In this document: piece by piece, positions 1-7,277 of the stretch
Position numbering within the stretch: position 1 is the first letter of the stretch
Layout: each line of letters begins with the position of its first letter
Source of the DNA: Candidatus Zipacnadia bacterium
GTDB lineage: Bacteria > Armatimonadota > Zipacnadia > Zipacnadales > Zipacnadaceae
NCBI GenBank assembly: GCA_029821255.1
Contig: JALGTS010000034.1
Span: 1-9,862, forward strand
Direction: 5' to 3'
DNA length: 9,862 nt
The notes under the pieces: generated by a model
Databases searched by the model: none
What the model saw: the letters and a program-made list of their open reading frames with translations, nothing else
Told to the model about the DNA's origin: nothing
Translations under genes and position numbers: made by a program

Positions 1-622
1 CTGCCCGCTGGCAGCAAAATCGCGACACACCTTTTGAGGGTGCTCTGAGCTTGCCAGTAGATCAAGGTCGCCAACCGTAGCCCTCCGCCGTCGGGCGCTA
101 CCAGCCAACTCGGCAGCGATAACATAGGGATGGCTCCGCAGATAACTGACAAGCTGCTCGCCAACGGGCAGGATTTCTCCCAGCAAGGCCCGCTTCATCC
201 CCTGGCGGTACCGCTCAATGCTCGCGAGAATCTTCTCTTCGCTCTTAGCCCCCAGACCGGGAAGCTTGCGTAACTGCTGGTTACGGGCAGCCTCCTCCAG
301 CTCGTCAACATCCGCTATCGCCAGCTCCGACCAGACCAAGGCAACGGTACGCGGGCCTAAGCCCGGCACCTTCAACAACTCCAGTATCCCCTCGGGGAAT
401 TGCGCTAACAGCTCCTGATGCTGACTGATCTGGCCGGTGGTGAGCAGCTCCTCCAGCTTCTCCGCCAGGCTTTTGCCAATATCGGGTATATCTTGCAGGC
501 CCTCAATACCACGGTCTGCATATATTTCCGCAATCTCTTCGGCCCATGATCCCACTGACTCAGCCGCTTGCCGATAGCTACGAATCCGGAAGCTGTTAGC
601 CCCGAATCTGTGCGTTGGTCAC
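1..622 (-). CDS. polX: DNA polymerase X family protein (PolX), 5' part, start region disrupted
   Basis: Bacterial PolX joins a polymerase-beta-like nucleotidyltransferase to a C-terminal PHP nuclease and acts in gap-filling DNA repair. Only the N-terminal part is here; the gene continues past base 1. The frame from 603 down to 1 is fully open. It reads GANSFRIRSYRQAAESVGSW, the usual PolX N-terminal helices, then two helix-hairpin-helix segments (VPGLGPRTVAL near 367-328, LPGLGAKSEEKIL near 267-226), then the nucleotidyltransferase signature GSARRRRATVGDLDLL near 102-55 with the two catalytic-type aspartates of DLD. A GTG at 622 encodes MTNAQI, a typical PolX start, but that frame stops at 598-596. 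Family homology resumes in another frame at 603, so about 13-14 residues are missing. As read, the first usable in-frame start is GTG 555. This is a recent indel or an assembly error. The family assignment is secure; whether the gene is intact is not. Confidence 0.85.
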
Positions 623-1400
623 CTCTACTCATCGCCTTTGTGACACCCGGTCCAGACCTCTCCATCTCCTCAATGAAACGCTGACTTTTAAGGGTAAAGC
701 CCAGATGATACTCAATATGGCGGCGGACTATCCGACCAATTTCCTTGCGGCTGACCGGCGGGCAAGACAGCCGCGAGAGCCGATCAATAGGGAAGGTAGC
801 CATACAACGCAGCAGCCCCGCCGTCATACCAGAGACAGGAAGGCCTGCTGATGCGCCGGGCGGCGCGCAGTCCCCACAAATTAATCCTCCGGCAGACGGA
901 CTGTATTGCAATTGGCCAGTCAGAGACCGGCCGCAGTTACTACATTGCTCCAGGATCGGCCCCACCCCAAGCTGTCTCAGAAGGTGCAAGGCGAACCCCC
1001 CAGTGATTATATCGGGCGGCGCTCCGCCTTCAAGAGCGTCCAGGCTGGTCTGTAGTGCCTCGAAAAGCTGAGGCATAGGCAGGTCCGGCTCCGTAGCCCG
1101 GGCCGTTAGTTCCGCGATATAGGAGGCATAGCCAAATCTCTGCATATTGGAGCGTAGCCCATAGAAGGGGTTGAGCACATCACCCTCGGTTAGGTGATCA
1201 AGCTCGCGCCCTTTGGCCAAAAATAACTTGGATAGGGTGAGCGGCTCGACCAGCGAAGCCAGCTTACTGCCTGGCTTACCTACTCCGCGCGCCACAGCCT
1301 CCACCTTGCCACGCTCACGGGTAAAGAAGACCACGACTCGCCCAGTGCCGCGGTATTTGTGGACTACCAAACTAATTCCTGTTGCTGCAAACGTTCGCAT
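405..1400 (-). CDS. recO: DNA repair protein RecO with an aberrant read-through C-terminus
   Basis: RecO works in the RecFOR pathway, annealing single strands and helping load RecA at gaps. I chose the ATG at 1400 because the protein then starts MRTFAATGISLVVHKYRG, which matches the usual RecO N-terminal OB-fold. It continues with FTRERGKVEAVARGVGKPGS (about residues 26-45), another conserved stretch. A zinc site follows: C153-x2-C156 and C175-x2-C178. Family-like sequence ends near residue 248 (RFIEEMERSG), the normal length of about 250. There is no stop there. The frame reads on about 75 more residues to 405, using the polX region in the wrong frame. That tail is low-complexity and basic and should not be trusted as real protein. 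The likely native stop lay in the segment lost at the recO-polX junction. The gene follows the membrane-protein gene after about 107 bases on the same strand. No strong ribosome binding site is visible. Confidence 0.85.
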   Translation of the reverse strand: MRTFAATGISLVVHKYRGTGRVVVFFTRERGKVEAVARGVGKPGSKLASLVEPLTLSKLFLAKGRELDHLTEGDVLNPFYGLRSNMQRFGYASYIAELTARATEPDLPMPQLFEALQTSLDALEGGAPPDIITGGFALHLLRQLGVGPILEQCSNCGRSLTGQLQYSPSAGGLICGDCAPPGASAGLPVSGMTAGLLRCMATFPIDRLSRLSCPPVSRKEIGRIVRRHIEYHLGFTLKSQRFIEEMERSGPGVTKAMSRGDQRTDSGLTASGFVAIGKRLSQWDHGPKRLRKYMQTVVLRACKIYPILAKAWRRSWRSCSPPARSVSIRSC

Positions 1401-1464
1401 TGCCGCTACCGTCAACTCTATAGCAGTTGTGCAGATGTGCTTGGGGGCAGAGCCTGTCGCTGCC

Positions 1465-1496
1465 GTGTGCGAGTATGAACAAATGATCATACACAC
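1465..1496 (-). other. Hairpin between the membrane-protein gene and recO
   Basis: Two adjacent arms pair: GTGTG 1465-1469 with CACAC 1492-1496, and TATGA 1474-1478 with TCATA 1487-1491. This makes a 10-bp stem with a 4-base bulge and an 8-base loop. It lies 12 bases past the stop of the upstream minus-strand gene. No T-run follows in the direction of transcription, so it is not a convincing intrinsic terminator. It may be a transcript-end or processing structure, or chance. Confidence 0.25.
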
Positions 1497-1507
1497 AGGC
1501 GGAGACG

Positions 1508-3517
1508 CTATATCCAAAAGACCTGATTGCCCGTGTGGCCCGTCAACCAGTCCAGCGCTAACCACACCGCGTTGCAAGTAAATTGCCAACAAATACGACC
1601 GAGCAAAACCGGGCGCAGGTTACGATACCAAACCATACCGCAATAGCGCAGGATGGTACTTTTGGTCAGCCAAGTCAGGAAGATGGTGAACCAGATCTGA
1701 TCCATAATCCAGACGCTGCCGATAGAGTAGCCAATGGGGTGAAAAGGCCAACTGGCCGAGCGGAACCGCAGGACAGTAAGCACCAGGTATATTCCCGCCC
1801 CTATTGCAGTATAGATCAACCCAGCAATGCTGGGACCAGGCTGCTGAACGATCCATTCCTGAGCCCACTTATAGGCAGCCTGTACCGCTCCGTTGAAGAA
1901 CCAGTCATTCATTGTGACACCGCCCTGGGTATAGGCACGGGTCATAGTAAGCCACATAGAAGCTGCCAGTGCGGCAATAATAGCCAATATAAACCCCCCA
2001 AACAGCCGCCGTTGCTTGCTATTGATGGCATCAGCTAGCTTCAGACTGTTCGCTGCCGAGGCCATCACAAATGTGCGAATGTCGCTCGTCCACACATAGG
2101 TAAGCGCCAGTGATATTATCCCTCGGTCGCCTAAGGCCCCCCACCCTAACCAGCCGGCTACAGTAGTGGGCGCAATTGCCGGCGCAACCGCCTCGGCCAT
2201 ACCACTTTCGGCAACAACCCGAGTCAAACCCAAGAAGAACACAAAAGCCAAGATTAAAAACACGGGAACAACCAGCACAGGCATACCCGAGGCGGCTAAC
2301 CACCAGCCCACTAATCCCAATCCAACAACCATTCCCCAGAAAGCCGCCCGGTAGGATAGTATCTCCCGTTTATCGACTTGTGGATCTGCTTCCCCAACTA
2401 CTCGCCTCCAAATCAGTTTCAGGTGGCCACGCGCCACCCACAAGCCTGATGCAACCAAAGCCAAGAAGGCACCGGCTCCCATATACTTGAAAATCGGATC
2501 CCGAGCACCGTAGACGCCCAGACTTTCTGTGCTGGCGATGCCTACCACTTTCATGATTGCCTGCGCTACCTGGGCCAGAAGATTGAAAAACCACAAGCTG
2601 AAGCTGGTCTCCAGATTAACCAGATAGAAAAAGCCAATCATCGGAAAGCTGATGCGAAAGGTTAGGGCCCAGATGCCTTTGATCACCGTGACACTCTGTG
2701 CCCACTTAGCGGGTGGTATTGCCGGAAAATAGTTGTGCAATCCTACCCAACTACCGCCTAAGAACGCAATCGCAAAACCAATCCAGAATGTGGCTCGCTT
2801 AAGGATAACGGGCCAGCCATTACTGTCTGCCCCCACCAAAGCCAGAGGTAAATAGGTCAAGGGGTAGGCCAGCCGCTCATTGTCTACCCATTGTTTGCGC
2901 AGCAGCACCATCATGCAGATCATCACAATATGGACAGTCAACAGCATAGGAAGCCAGGCTAACAACGGGCGGACCCAAGAACCCCAAGGTACTTGCCCAC
3001 CTGCTGGCAGGCCCTCATAGAGGTCAGTGATCACAGGCGCCCCTACGGCACTGCCTTGGGGAGTCAGCCATGAGGGGATATGCGGAATAATCTTCTCTGC
3101 CCAGGCGTTCTCAGGAGTGGCATAGTAGTACGCACCGGTACTCAGAGGAACAACTTGCGCTGTCAAACCCATAGTGGGAATAGCCGAGGCTACAACCATC
3201 ATTGCATAGATAGTAATAAGCTCGGCTGTAGTCAGAGCCAAACTACGCCGGAAGCGCAGCAGTAATAGATTCGGCCCAGCCACCAGGAAAAATAGTAGCA
3301 CCACAGCCCCGGGAGTACTGAAGTCAAGAGCCATATATGACCCTCGCAAAACGTGAATAGCCCACGGAGCCCAAAGTCCTATCGCTCCCGCTCCAAGCAT
3401 CCCCAACAACAGCGCCCGGCCGGTCACTATTCCCTGGTGTGGTGGCTGCGGTTGTTCCAGACTGTCTTTGCCACTTATCTTTTTGTAACGGTTGCCAGCA
3501 GCTTCAGCCAATTGCAT
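1508..3517 (-). CDS. Multi-pass membrane protein, DUF6785/DUF6784-like
   Basis: A hydrophobic protein of about 669 residues with roughly a dozen or more membrane segments. The first is near LLLGMLGAGAIGLWAPWAI and the last near VWIMDQIWFTIFLTWLT. Charged connecting stretches include RKQWVDNERLAYPLTYLP and KREILSYRAAFWG. From memory this organisation matches the two-part DUF6785/DUF6784 membrane family, which loosely resembles oligopeptide transporters. No substrate is known and I infer none. Conserved-looking features are the NERLAYPL segment, the GVYGARDP loop, the segment VVAESGMAE and the end LTGHTGNQVFW. The frame is open up to 3721, but the N-terminal extension has no membrane or family character. 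I chose ATG 3517, which leaves a short polar N-terminus before the first helix; ATG 3589 and GTG 3427 are alternatives and none has a good ribosome binding site. It is divergent from the pilin gene and upstream of recO on the same strand. Confidence 0.7.
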   Translation of the reverse strand: MQLAEAAGNRYKKISGKDSLEQPQPPHQGIVTGRALLLGMLGAGAIGLWAPWAIHVLRGSYMALDFSTPGAVVLLFFLVAGPNLLLLRFRRSLALTTAELITIYAMMVVASAIPTMGLTAQVVPLSTGAYYYATPENAWAEKIIPHIPSWLTPQGSAVGAPVITDLYEGLPAGGQVPWGSWVRPLLAWLPMLLTVHIVMICMMVLLRKQWVDNERLAYPLTYLPLALVGADSNGWPVILKRATFWIGFAIAFLGGSWVGLHNYFPAIPPAKWAQSVTVIKGIWALTFRISFPMIGFFYLVNLETSFSLWFFNLLAQVAQAIMKVVGIASTESLGVYGARDPIFKYMGAGAFLALVASGLWVARGHLKLIWRRVVGEADPQVDKREILSYRAAFWGMVVGLGLVGWWLAASGMPVLVVPVFLILAFVFFLGLTRVVAESGMAEAVAPAIAPTTVAGWLGWGALGDRGIISLALTYVWTSDIRTFVMASAANSLKLADAINSKQRRLFGGFILAIIAALAASMWLTMTRAYTQGGVTMNDWFFNGAVQAAYKWAQEWIVQQPGPSIAGLIYTAIGAGIYLVLTVLRFRSASWPFHPIGYSIGSVWIMDQIWFTIFLTWLTKSTILRYCGMVWYRNLRPVLLGRICWQFTCNAVWLALDWLTGHTGNQVFWI

Positions 3518-3688
3518 CACTCCATTCGCACAAGAAGTCACTGCCAGATTCGCCGAGAGTGCTCTGAAGACCTTTGTTGAATGTAGCATTTCCGTTTGTA
3601 TCCTGGCAAGGATCACCCACCGACGGTTTGCACAGATGTTACACAACCGAAACCACGCCGTTATCAAGAAGCCACTGTGAGTTACCGA

Positions 3689-3702
3689 TACCACAAGTGG
3701 TA
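3689..3702. promoter_or_regulatory. Inverted repeat upstream of flp, possible operator
   Basis: TACCAC-AA-GTGGTA is a perfect 6-bp inverted repeat with a 2-base centre, 49 bases before the pilin ATG. The short centre suits a dimeric protein-binding site better than an RNA hairpin. The right arm could instead pair with CCACTGTG at 3672-3679 through one bulge. The regulatory role is inferred only from symmetry and position. Confidence 0.3.
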
Positions 3703-3737
3703 GAGCCGTCTGCTCAACCACGATACACAGACCAAGG

Positions 3738-3745
3738 AAGGAGGT
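3738..3745 (+). promoter_or_regulatory. Strong ribosome binding site of the Flp pilin gene
   Basis: AAGGAGGT lies 6 bases before the ATG at 3752 and is a near-perfect complement to the 16S rRNA tail. It fixes the start of the short pilin gene and fits the high output expected for a major pilin. Confidence 0.85.
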
Positions 3746-3751
3746 CTCTAT

Positions 3752-3928
3752 ATGTTACGAACGCTCAAACAACTGTGGACTGACGAAGCAGGGCTGACAA
3801 CTGTCGAATATGCGCTGCTACTGGTATTGATTGTAGCAGCCGCCGTTACCGCTTGGACACAACTGGGCAGCCAGGTGTCCACAGAGGTAGGCGACGTCAA
3901 AGACACACTTGCTGGTACGTCCAGCTAG
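3752..3928 (+). CDS. flp: Flp-type type IVb/IVc major pilin
   Basis: This gene encodes 58 residues, starting MLRTLKQLWTDEAG and ending LAGTSS. It is the likely major subunit of the Tad pilus. It has a short basic leader, then the prepilin cleavage motif with predicted cut after G14 (EAG|LTTVEYALLL). The invariant glutamate sits at mature position +5 (E19), followed by the Flp-motif tyrosine Y20. A hydrophobic helix (about residues 21-35) and a short polar tail complete it. Length and layout are those of Flp pilins. The protein would be inserted in the cytoplasmic membrane, cut by a TadV/CpaA-type peptidase (not in this window) and polymerised by the TadA/TadB/TadC machinery encoded downstream. 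The ribosome binding site is very strong. It is the first gene of the plus-strand cluster and is separated from tadE by 205 bases containing a strong hairpin. Confidence 0.92.
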   Translation: MLRTLKQLWTDEAGLTTVEYALLLVLIVAAAVTAWTQLGSQVSTEVGDVKDTLAGTSS

Positions 3929-3975
3929 GCTGTACATTCTGCTAATGGCCTACTATGCGCAGTAGTGCCCTGCAA

Positions 3976-4012
3976 ACTGGGGGTTGGGCCGGCCCCCCAC
4001 CCGACCCCCAGT
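3976..4012 (+). terminator. GC-rich hairpin after the pilin gene (attenuator or mRNA-stabilising stem)
   Basis: ACTGGGGGTTGGG at 3976-3988 pairs with CCCGACCCCCAGT at 4000-4012. The stem is 13 bp with a single G-T wobble and the loop is 11 bases. It begins 47 bases after the pilin stop. It is followed by ACCAAAATTG rather than a T-run, so it would be a poor full intrinsic terminator. A partial terminator, or a 3' stem that protects a pilin-only transcript, fits better. The structure is plain in the sequence; the function is inferred. Confidence 0.6.
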
Positions 4013-4044
4013 ACCAAAATTGCCAGGCAGCAATATAATTGCCA

Positions 4045-4053
4045 TGATACAAT
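4045..4053 (+). promoter_or_regulatory. Weak candidate extended -10 element before tadE
   Basis: TGATACAAT reads as TGn plus TACAAT, an extended -10 form, about 80 bases before the TadE start and just after the hairpin. A TATAAT also occurs at 4034-4039. Neither has a recognisable -35 at the right distance. It could give the downstream genes their own promoter, but this is weak evidence. Confidence 0.2.
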
Positions 4054-4133
4054 AGCACAGGAATGGCCCAACCCATCGTATCAAGGTGGCGCACTAAGGA
4101 CCCACACAACCCAACCGGCACCAGCTCTATACA

Positions 4134-4634
4134 ATGCAAACCCTCCATAAAGACAACCAAAAGCTGTACCAGAGCTGGGACCACAGAGCCGGCACAGCTA
4201 CTGTTGAGTTGGCTCTGGTCGCGCCCTTGCTACTGTTCCTATTGATGGGCATCATCGAATTTGGGTTACTATTTGAGGATTATATGCTGCTGAAGAATGC
4301 CGCCCGCGAAGGGGCACGCACAGGAGCCGCAGGTGACAGCACAACCGCCATCGTCGCCCGGGTAGAAAGTGCCGCGTCACAACTACCCGCCGGTCAGCTA
4401 ACCATCATCCAGCAGTACGGCGTCTACAATGAGGGAAGCTGGACCTGGTATACCCTCGGCGATGTATCCAGCGACGAGGGAATGACCAACGATGCTCCCG
4501 CCGGCGCGCTCATCAAGGTTGAGGTAAGCTATCCACACCACTTATTGGCCGCAGGAATAGTGCCTGGGCTGGAGGATGAACCAGGTAGTGGTACCATCAA
4601 TCTGACGGCAACAGCCTCTTTTCGGCGCGAGTAG
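4134..4634 (+). CDS. tadE: TadE-like pseudopilin
   Basis: A protein of 166 residues. After a polar 20-residue leader, the sequence RAG|TATVELALVAPLLLFLL carries the pilin-like cleavage site, with predicted cut after G20 and glutamate E25 at mature +5. A single membrane helix (about 26-45) leads into IIEFGLLFEDYMLLKNAAREGARTGA, the typical TadE stretch. A soluble extracytoplasmic domain to residue 166 follows. TadE and TadF are minor pseudopilins needed for Tad pilus assembly and are cut by the same peptidase as Flp. Only one such protein is present here; no TadF or TadG follows. The start ATG 4134 has no good ribosome binding site. The gene ends 46 bases before the tadZ start and runs in the same direction, so the two are probably co-transcribed. 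Confidence 0.85.
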   Translation: MQTLHKDNQKLYQSWDHRAGTATVELALVAPLLLFLLMGIIEFGLLFEDYMLLKNAAREGARTGAAGDSTTAIVARVESAASQLPAGQLTIIQQYGVYNEGSWTWYTLGDVSSDEGMTNDAPAGALIKVEVSYPHHLLAAGIVPGLEDEPGSGTINLTATASFRRE

Positions 4635-4680
4635 TGGCCCGGTGATAGCGCCAGAAACTGCTGGAAGAACGGAGACAAAT

Positions 4681-5868
4681 GTGATAAAGGTAATTTTAAC
4701 CGAACCTACGCCTGGCACCATCGAAGAATTAAAGTCGCTGCTGAGTGTGACGGAGGGAATTGAACTTATTGGTCTACCCCAGGACGGATTGGAGGCAGCC
4801 CAAATGGCTATCCAGATGCGACCAGATGTGTTGCTCATACATGAGAACCTCCCGGCAGCCGACGGTTACGAGGTGTGCCAGCTGGTGAAAATGGCTGCTC
4901 CCGAGGTAGGGTGTATCTTACTTACCGAGGGGCAGCGCTCGTTGATAGCCAATGAGGCTATGATAGCAGGAGCTAATGCCATTCTTCCTCCTCTATCGGA
5001 CACCAAGGCAGTTATTGAAACCATACAAGCCTGTGCCGGTCGCCGAGAAATTCGCCAAACTGAGGCATACGAGGCAGTCACCGATCCGACAAAAATGCCC
5101 ATAACCGTGGGCCTGATCTCTGCCAAAGATGGTGTAGGCAAGACTACACTCGCCGTCAACCTGGCTGTACTACTGGCTAAGCAGTTTCCGGGGGCCGTGG
5201 TCTTAGCTGATATGTACGCCCAGCTTGGCGATGTCAGCTTGATGCTAAATATGGGGGCGCCGCCCGGAAGCCTCGTAGATCTCGCTCCGTATGCTGACGA
5301 GCTGGATATCCAACTAATAAATAGTCATTTATATACCCATTCCAGCAGTCTACGGGCCCTAAGCGGTTCCACAAGTCCGGAACCACTTCCCCTAAACGCT
5401 CTTTCAGTGCCCTATCTGGCCTCGCTGCTGGGTATTTTGCGGCGCAACTATCGATTCACTCTTTACGACCTGCCCTCAACGTTGTGGGATGGCGGGCTTT
5501 ACATCTTGTCACGCTGCCAGTTGGTGCTGGTAGTAACCAACCTGTTTGAGTTGACCACAATTCGGGATACTAATTCCTTGCTCAGGATCATTATTGATGG
5601 GGGCTATGTCTCGCCAAGCAACATCAAACTGCTGGTTAATCGCACCTCATCAAAGGACCGGTTCTCCATATCCGACCTGGAGGAAGCTACGGGCATGAAG
5701 GTAGAATTCACGCTGCCCAATGATACCGAAATCGTCATTACCTCCGCAAATCGGGGCGAACCATTTATCCTAACTAACCCCCGCGCGCCTATCTCGCAAG
5801 GGATTGCTGAATTAGCCGACGCGATCGTTAGGCCAAGCCAACCACCCGCTAAGAAACAAGCGGCCTGA
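4681..5868 (+). CDS. tadZ: TadZ/CpaE-type pilus localisation ATPase with degenerate receiver domain
   Basis: This protein has 395 residues when started at GTG 4681, which has GGAG at 4671-4674 six bases upstream and begins directly with the receiver fold (MIKVILTEP). The frame is also open from GTG 4642, but that has no ribosome binding site. Domain 1 (about 1-120) looks like a response-regulator receiver. At the usual phosphoacceptor position it has His54 (VLLIHENLP), so it is probably not phosphorylated, as expected for TadZ. Domain 2 (about 140-385) is a MinD/ParA-like ATPase with deviant Walker A KDGVGKTT (149-156). The second residue is Asp where Gly is usual, but the signature Lys149 is kept. 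A switch-like VLADMYAQLGD and a Walker B-like LYDLPS follow. TadZ places Tad machinery in the cell. It sits between tadE and tadA, and the tadA gene follows 70 bases downstream. Confidence 0.85.
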   Translation: MIKVILTEPTPGTIEELKSLLSVTEGIELIGLPQDGLEAAQMAIQMRPDVLLIHENLPAADGYEVCQLVKMAAPEVGCILLTEGQRSLIANEAMIAGANAILPPLSDTKAVIETIQACAGRREIRQTEAYEAVTDPTKMPITVGLISAKDGVGKTTLAVNLAVLLAKQFPGAVVLADMYAQLGDVSLMLNMGAPPGSLVDLAPYADELDIQLINSHLYTHSSSLRALSGSTSPEPLPLNALSVPYLASLLGILRRNYRFTLYDLPSTLWDGGLYILSRCQLVLVVTNLFELTTIRDTNSLLRIIIDGGYVSPSNIKLLVNRTSSKDRFSISDLEEATGMKVEFTLPNDTEIVITSANRGEPFILTNPRAPISQGIAELADAIVRPSQPPAKKQAA

Positions 5869-5938
5869 CAAGTCCGACTATAACGCGCCTACATTGACGG
5901 CCGGACTAACGACAGTTGCCACCGAGGTGATGTAAACA

Positions 5939-7273
5939 ATGGGATTGCCGCAACCGGATTTAGTCAACGACGAATACCTCCACTCAGCTAAACAGCAGAA
6001 GCAGGACAAGATGCTGAAGGTCCGGCAAGAAGTTCACACAACCATCCTGGACAACACCGACCATCAGGTGCTACAGAACCTGGATGAACACTCGCTGATG
6101 GAGCGAATCAGGGCACTGACCAACGAGGTTGCCCAAAAGCATCATCTGACTTTGACTGTCAACACCCGCGAACGATTATACCAAGCAGTACGCGCCGAAC
6201 TGCGCGGCTATGGCCCGATTCAGGAGCTGCTGGACGATCCCTCCATAAGCGAAGTTATGGTAAATGGGCCCTATCAAGTCTACATTGAACGGAACGGAAA
6301 GCTGGAGGCTACCGATGTTCAATTCGACGATGATGCTCATGTGCGTCGTATCATTGAGAAGATCATCTCGCCCCTAGGCCGTTGGATAGACGAAAGCTCA
6401 CCCACCGTCGACGCCCGCCTTCCTGATGGATCGCGAGTTAACGCTATCATTCCCCCAGTCATCCGCAACGGTCCCACCATAACCGTCCGTAAATTCGCCG
6501 AAAATCCTCTCACATCAGAGGATCTAATCAACTTCGGTACGTGCAGCAGGGACATGATGAACTTGCTACAAGCCTGTGTCCAGGCCAAACTCAACATAAT
6601 GGTATCGGGCGGTACTGGCAGCGGCAAGACGACCACGCTGAATGTATTGTCCTCGTTCATCCGGCCCGATGAGAGGATTATCACCATAGAAGATGCCGCC
6701 GAACTACAACTCCAACAGGAGCACGTTTTGAGTATGGAGAGCCGCCCCCCTAACTTGGAAGGGAGCGGCGAGGTAACCATCCGACATCTGGTACGCAATG
6801 CCCTGCGGATGCGCCCGGACAGAATCATTGTCGGCGAGTGCCGGGGCCCGGAGGCGCTGGACATGCTCCAGGCGATGAACACCGGACACGAAGGTTCATT
6901 GAGCACAGTCCACAGTAATGGCCCTCGCGATACCCTGGCGCGGTTGGAGACTATGGTACTGATGGCTGGTACTGAACTGCCCTCGCGAGCTATACGCGAA
7001 CAGATTGCCGCTGCCTTGCACCTGATCGTCCACCAGTCCCGATTTGTTGACGGGCGCCGCCGGATAACTCACATCACCGAAGTCCAGGGGCTGGAAAGCG
7101 GTACCATCACCCTACAGGATATCTATCAATTTGAACAGAGGGGTGTAGACAAAGACGGGGCAGTAATCGGTGAACATCGTTACACTGGATTGCGCCCCAG
7201 GTTCGCTGACAAGATATTGACTCAGGGAATCGAGCTGCCCGACCAATTGGCCGAGGCATGGAGCCGGAGGTGA
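5939..7273 (+). CDS. tadA: TadA/CpaF secretion-superfamily motor ATPase
   Basis: A protein of 444 residues, the hexameric cytoplasmic ATPase that drives Tad pilus assembly. The N-terminal region (about 1-110) is charged and helical. The segment YGPIQELLDDPSISEVMVNG marks the N-terminal domain of type II/IV secretion ATPases. Walker A is GGTGSGKT (224-231), the Asp box is IITIEDAAEL (247-256), Walker B is RIIVGECRG with Glu300, and the His box is GHEGSLSTVHSN (316-327). All motifs look intact and the length is normal for CpaF. The start ATG 5939 is supported by GAGGTGAT at 5924-5931. Its stop codon lies within the ribosome binding site of tadB, so the two are probably translationally coupled. 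Together with TadB and TadC it should form the inner-membrane engine. Confidence 0.95.
   Translation: MGLPQPDLVNDEYLHSAKQQKQDKMLKVRQEVHTTILDNTDHQVLQNLDEHSLMERIRALTNEVAQKHHLTLTVNTRERLYQAVRAELRGYGPIQELLDDPSISEVMVNGPYQVYIERNGKLEATDVQFDDDAHVRRIIEKIISPLGRWIDESSPTVDARLPDGSRVNAIIPPVIRNGPTITVRKFAENPLTSEDLINFGTCSRDMMNLLQACVQAKLNIMVSGGTGSGKTTTLNVLSSFIRPDERIITIEDAAELQLQQEHVLSMESRPPNLEGSGEVTIRHLVRNALRMRPDRIIVGECRGPEALDMLQAMNTGHEGSLSTVHSNGPRDTLARLETMVLMAGTELPSRAIREQIAAALHLIVHQSRFVDGRRRITHITEVQGLESGTITLQDIYQFEQRGVDKDGAVIGEHRYTGLRPRFADKILTQGIELPDQLAEAWSRR
7266..7273 (+). promoter_or_regulatory. Ribosome binding site of tadB, overlapping the tadA stop
   Basis: GGAGGTGA lies 4 bases before the tadB ATG at 7278, and its last three bases are the tadA stop codon. 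This arrangement fixes the tadB start and suggests translational coupling. The same layout is repeated before tadC (GAGGTGA at 8224-8230 overlapping the tadB stop). Confidence 0.8.
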
Positions 7274-7277
7274 TTCT

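Larger units (their letters stand above)
3518..3751. other. Intergenic region between divergent membrane-protein and pilin genes
   Basis: This stretch of about 234 bases holds no gene I can support. It should contain the promoters for both directions, but I found no convincing -35/-10 pair on either strand. It does contain an inverted repeat at 3689-3702 and the pilin ribosome binding site at 3738-3745. If the membrane protein starts further upstream (ATG 3589), the region shrinks accordingly. Confidence 0.5.

Noticed and set aside
405..600. The C-terminal residues of the recO reading frame as a real RecO domain
   Set aside because: The same DNA in the other frame is clear PolX sequence with helix-hairpin-helix motifs, so the RecO tail is out-of-frame read-through.
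4034..4039. TATAAT as a -10 promoter for tadE
   Set aside because: No -35-like hexamer lies 16-18 bases upstream and there is no TGn extension; probably chance in an AT-richer stretch.
4642..4680. GTG 4642 as start of tadZ, adding 13 residues
   Set aside because: It has no ribosome binding site and the extra residues precede the receiver fold; GTG 4681 has GGAG at a good distance.
5871..5907. Inverted repeat AGTCCG/CGGACT between tadZ and tadA
   Set aside because: The stem is only 6 bp with a 25-base loop and no T-run, so it is not distinguishable from chance.
6337..6906. Long minus-strand open frame inside tadA
   Set aside because: It is fully antisense to conserved ATPase motifs, has no recognisable protein character, and is a shadow of the coding strand. 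The same holds for the minus-strand frames inside tadZ, tadB and tadC.
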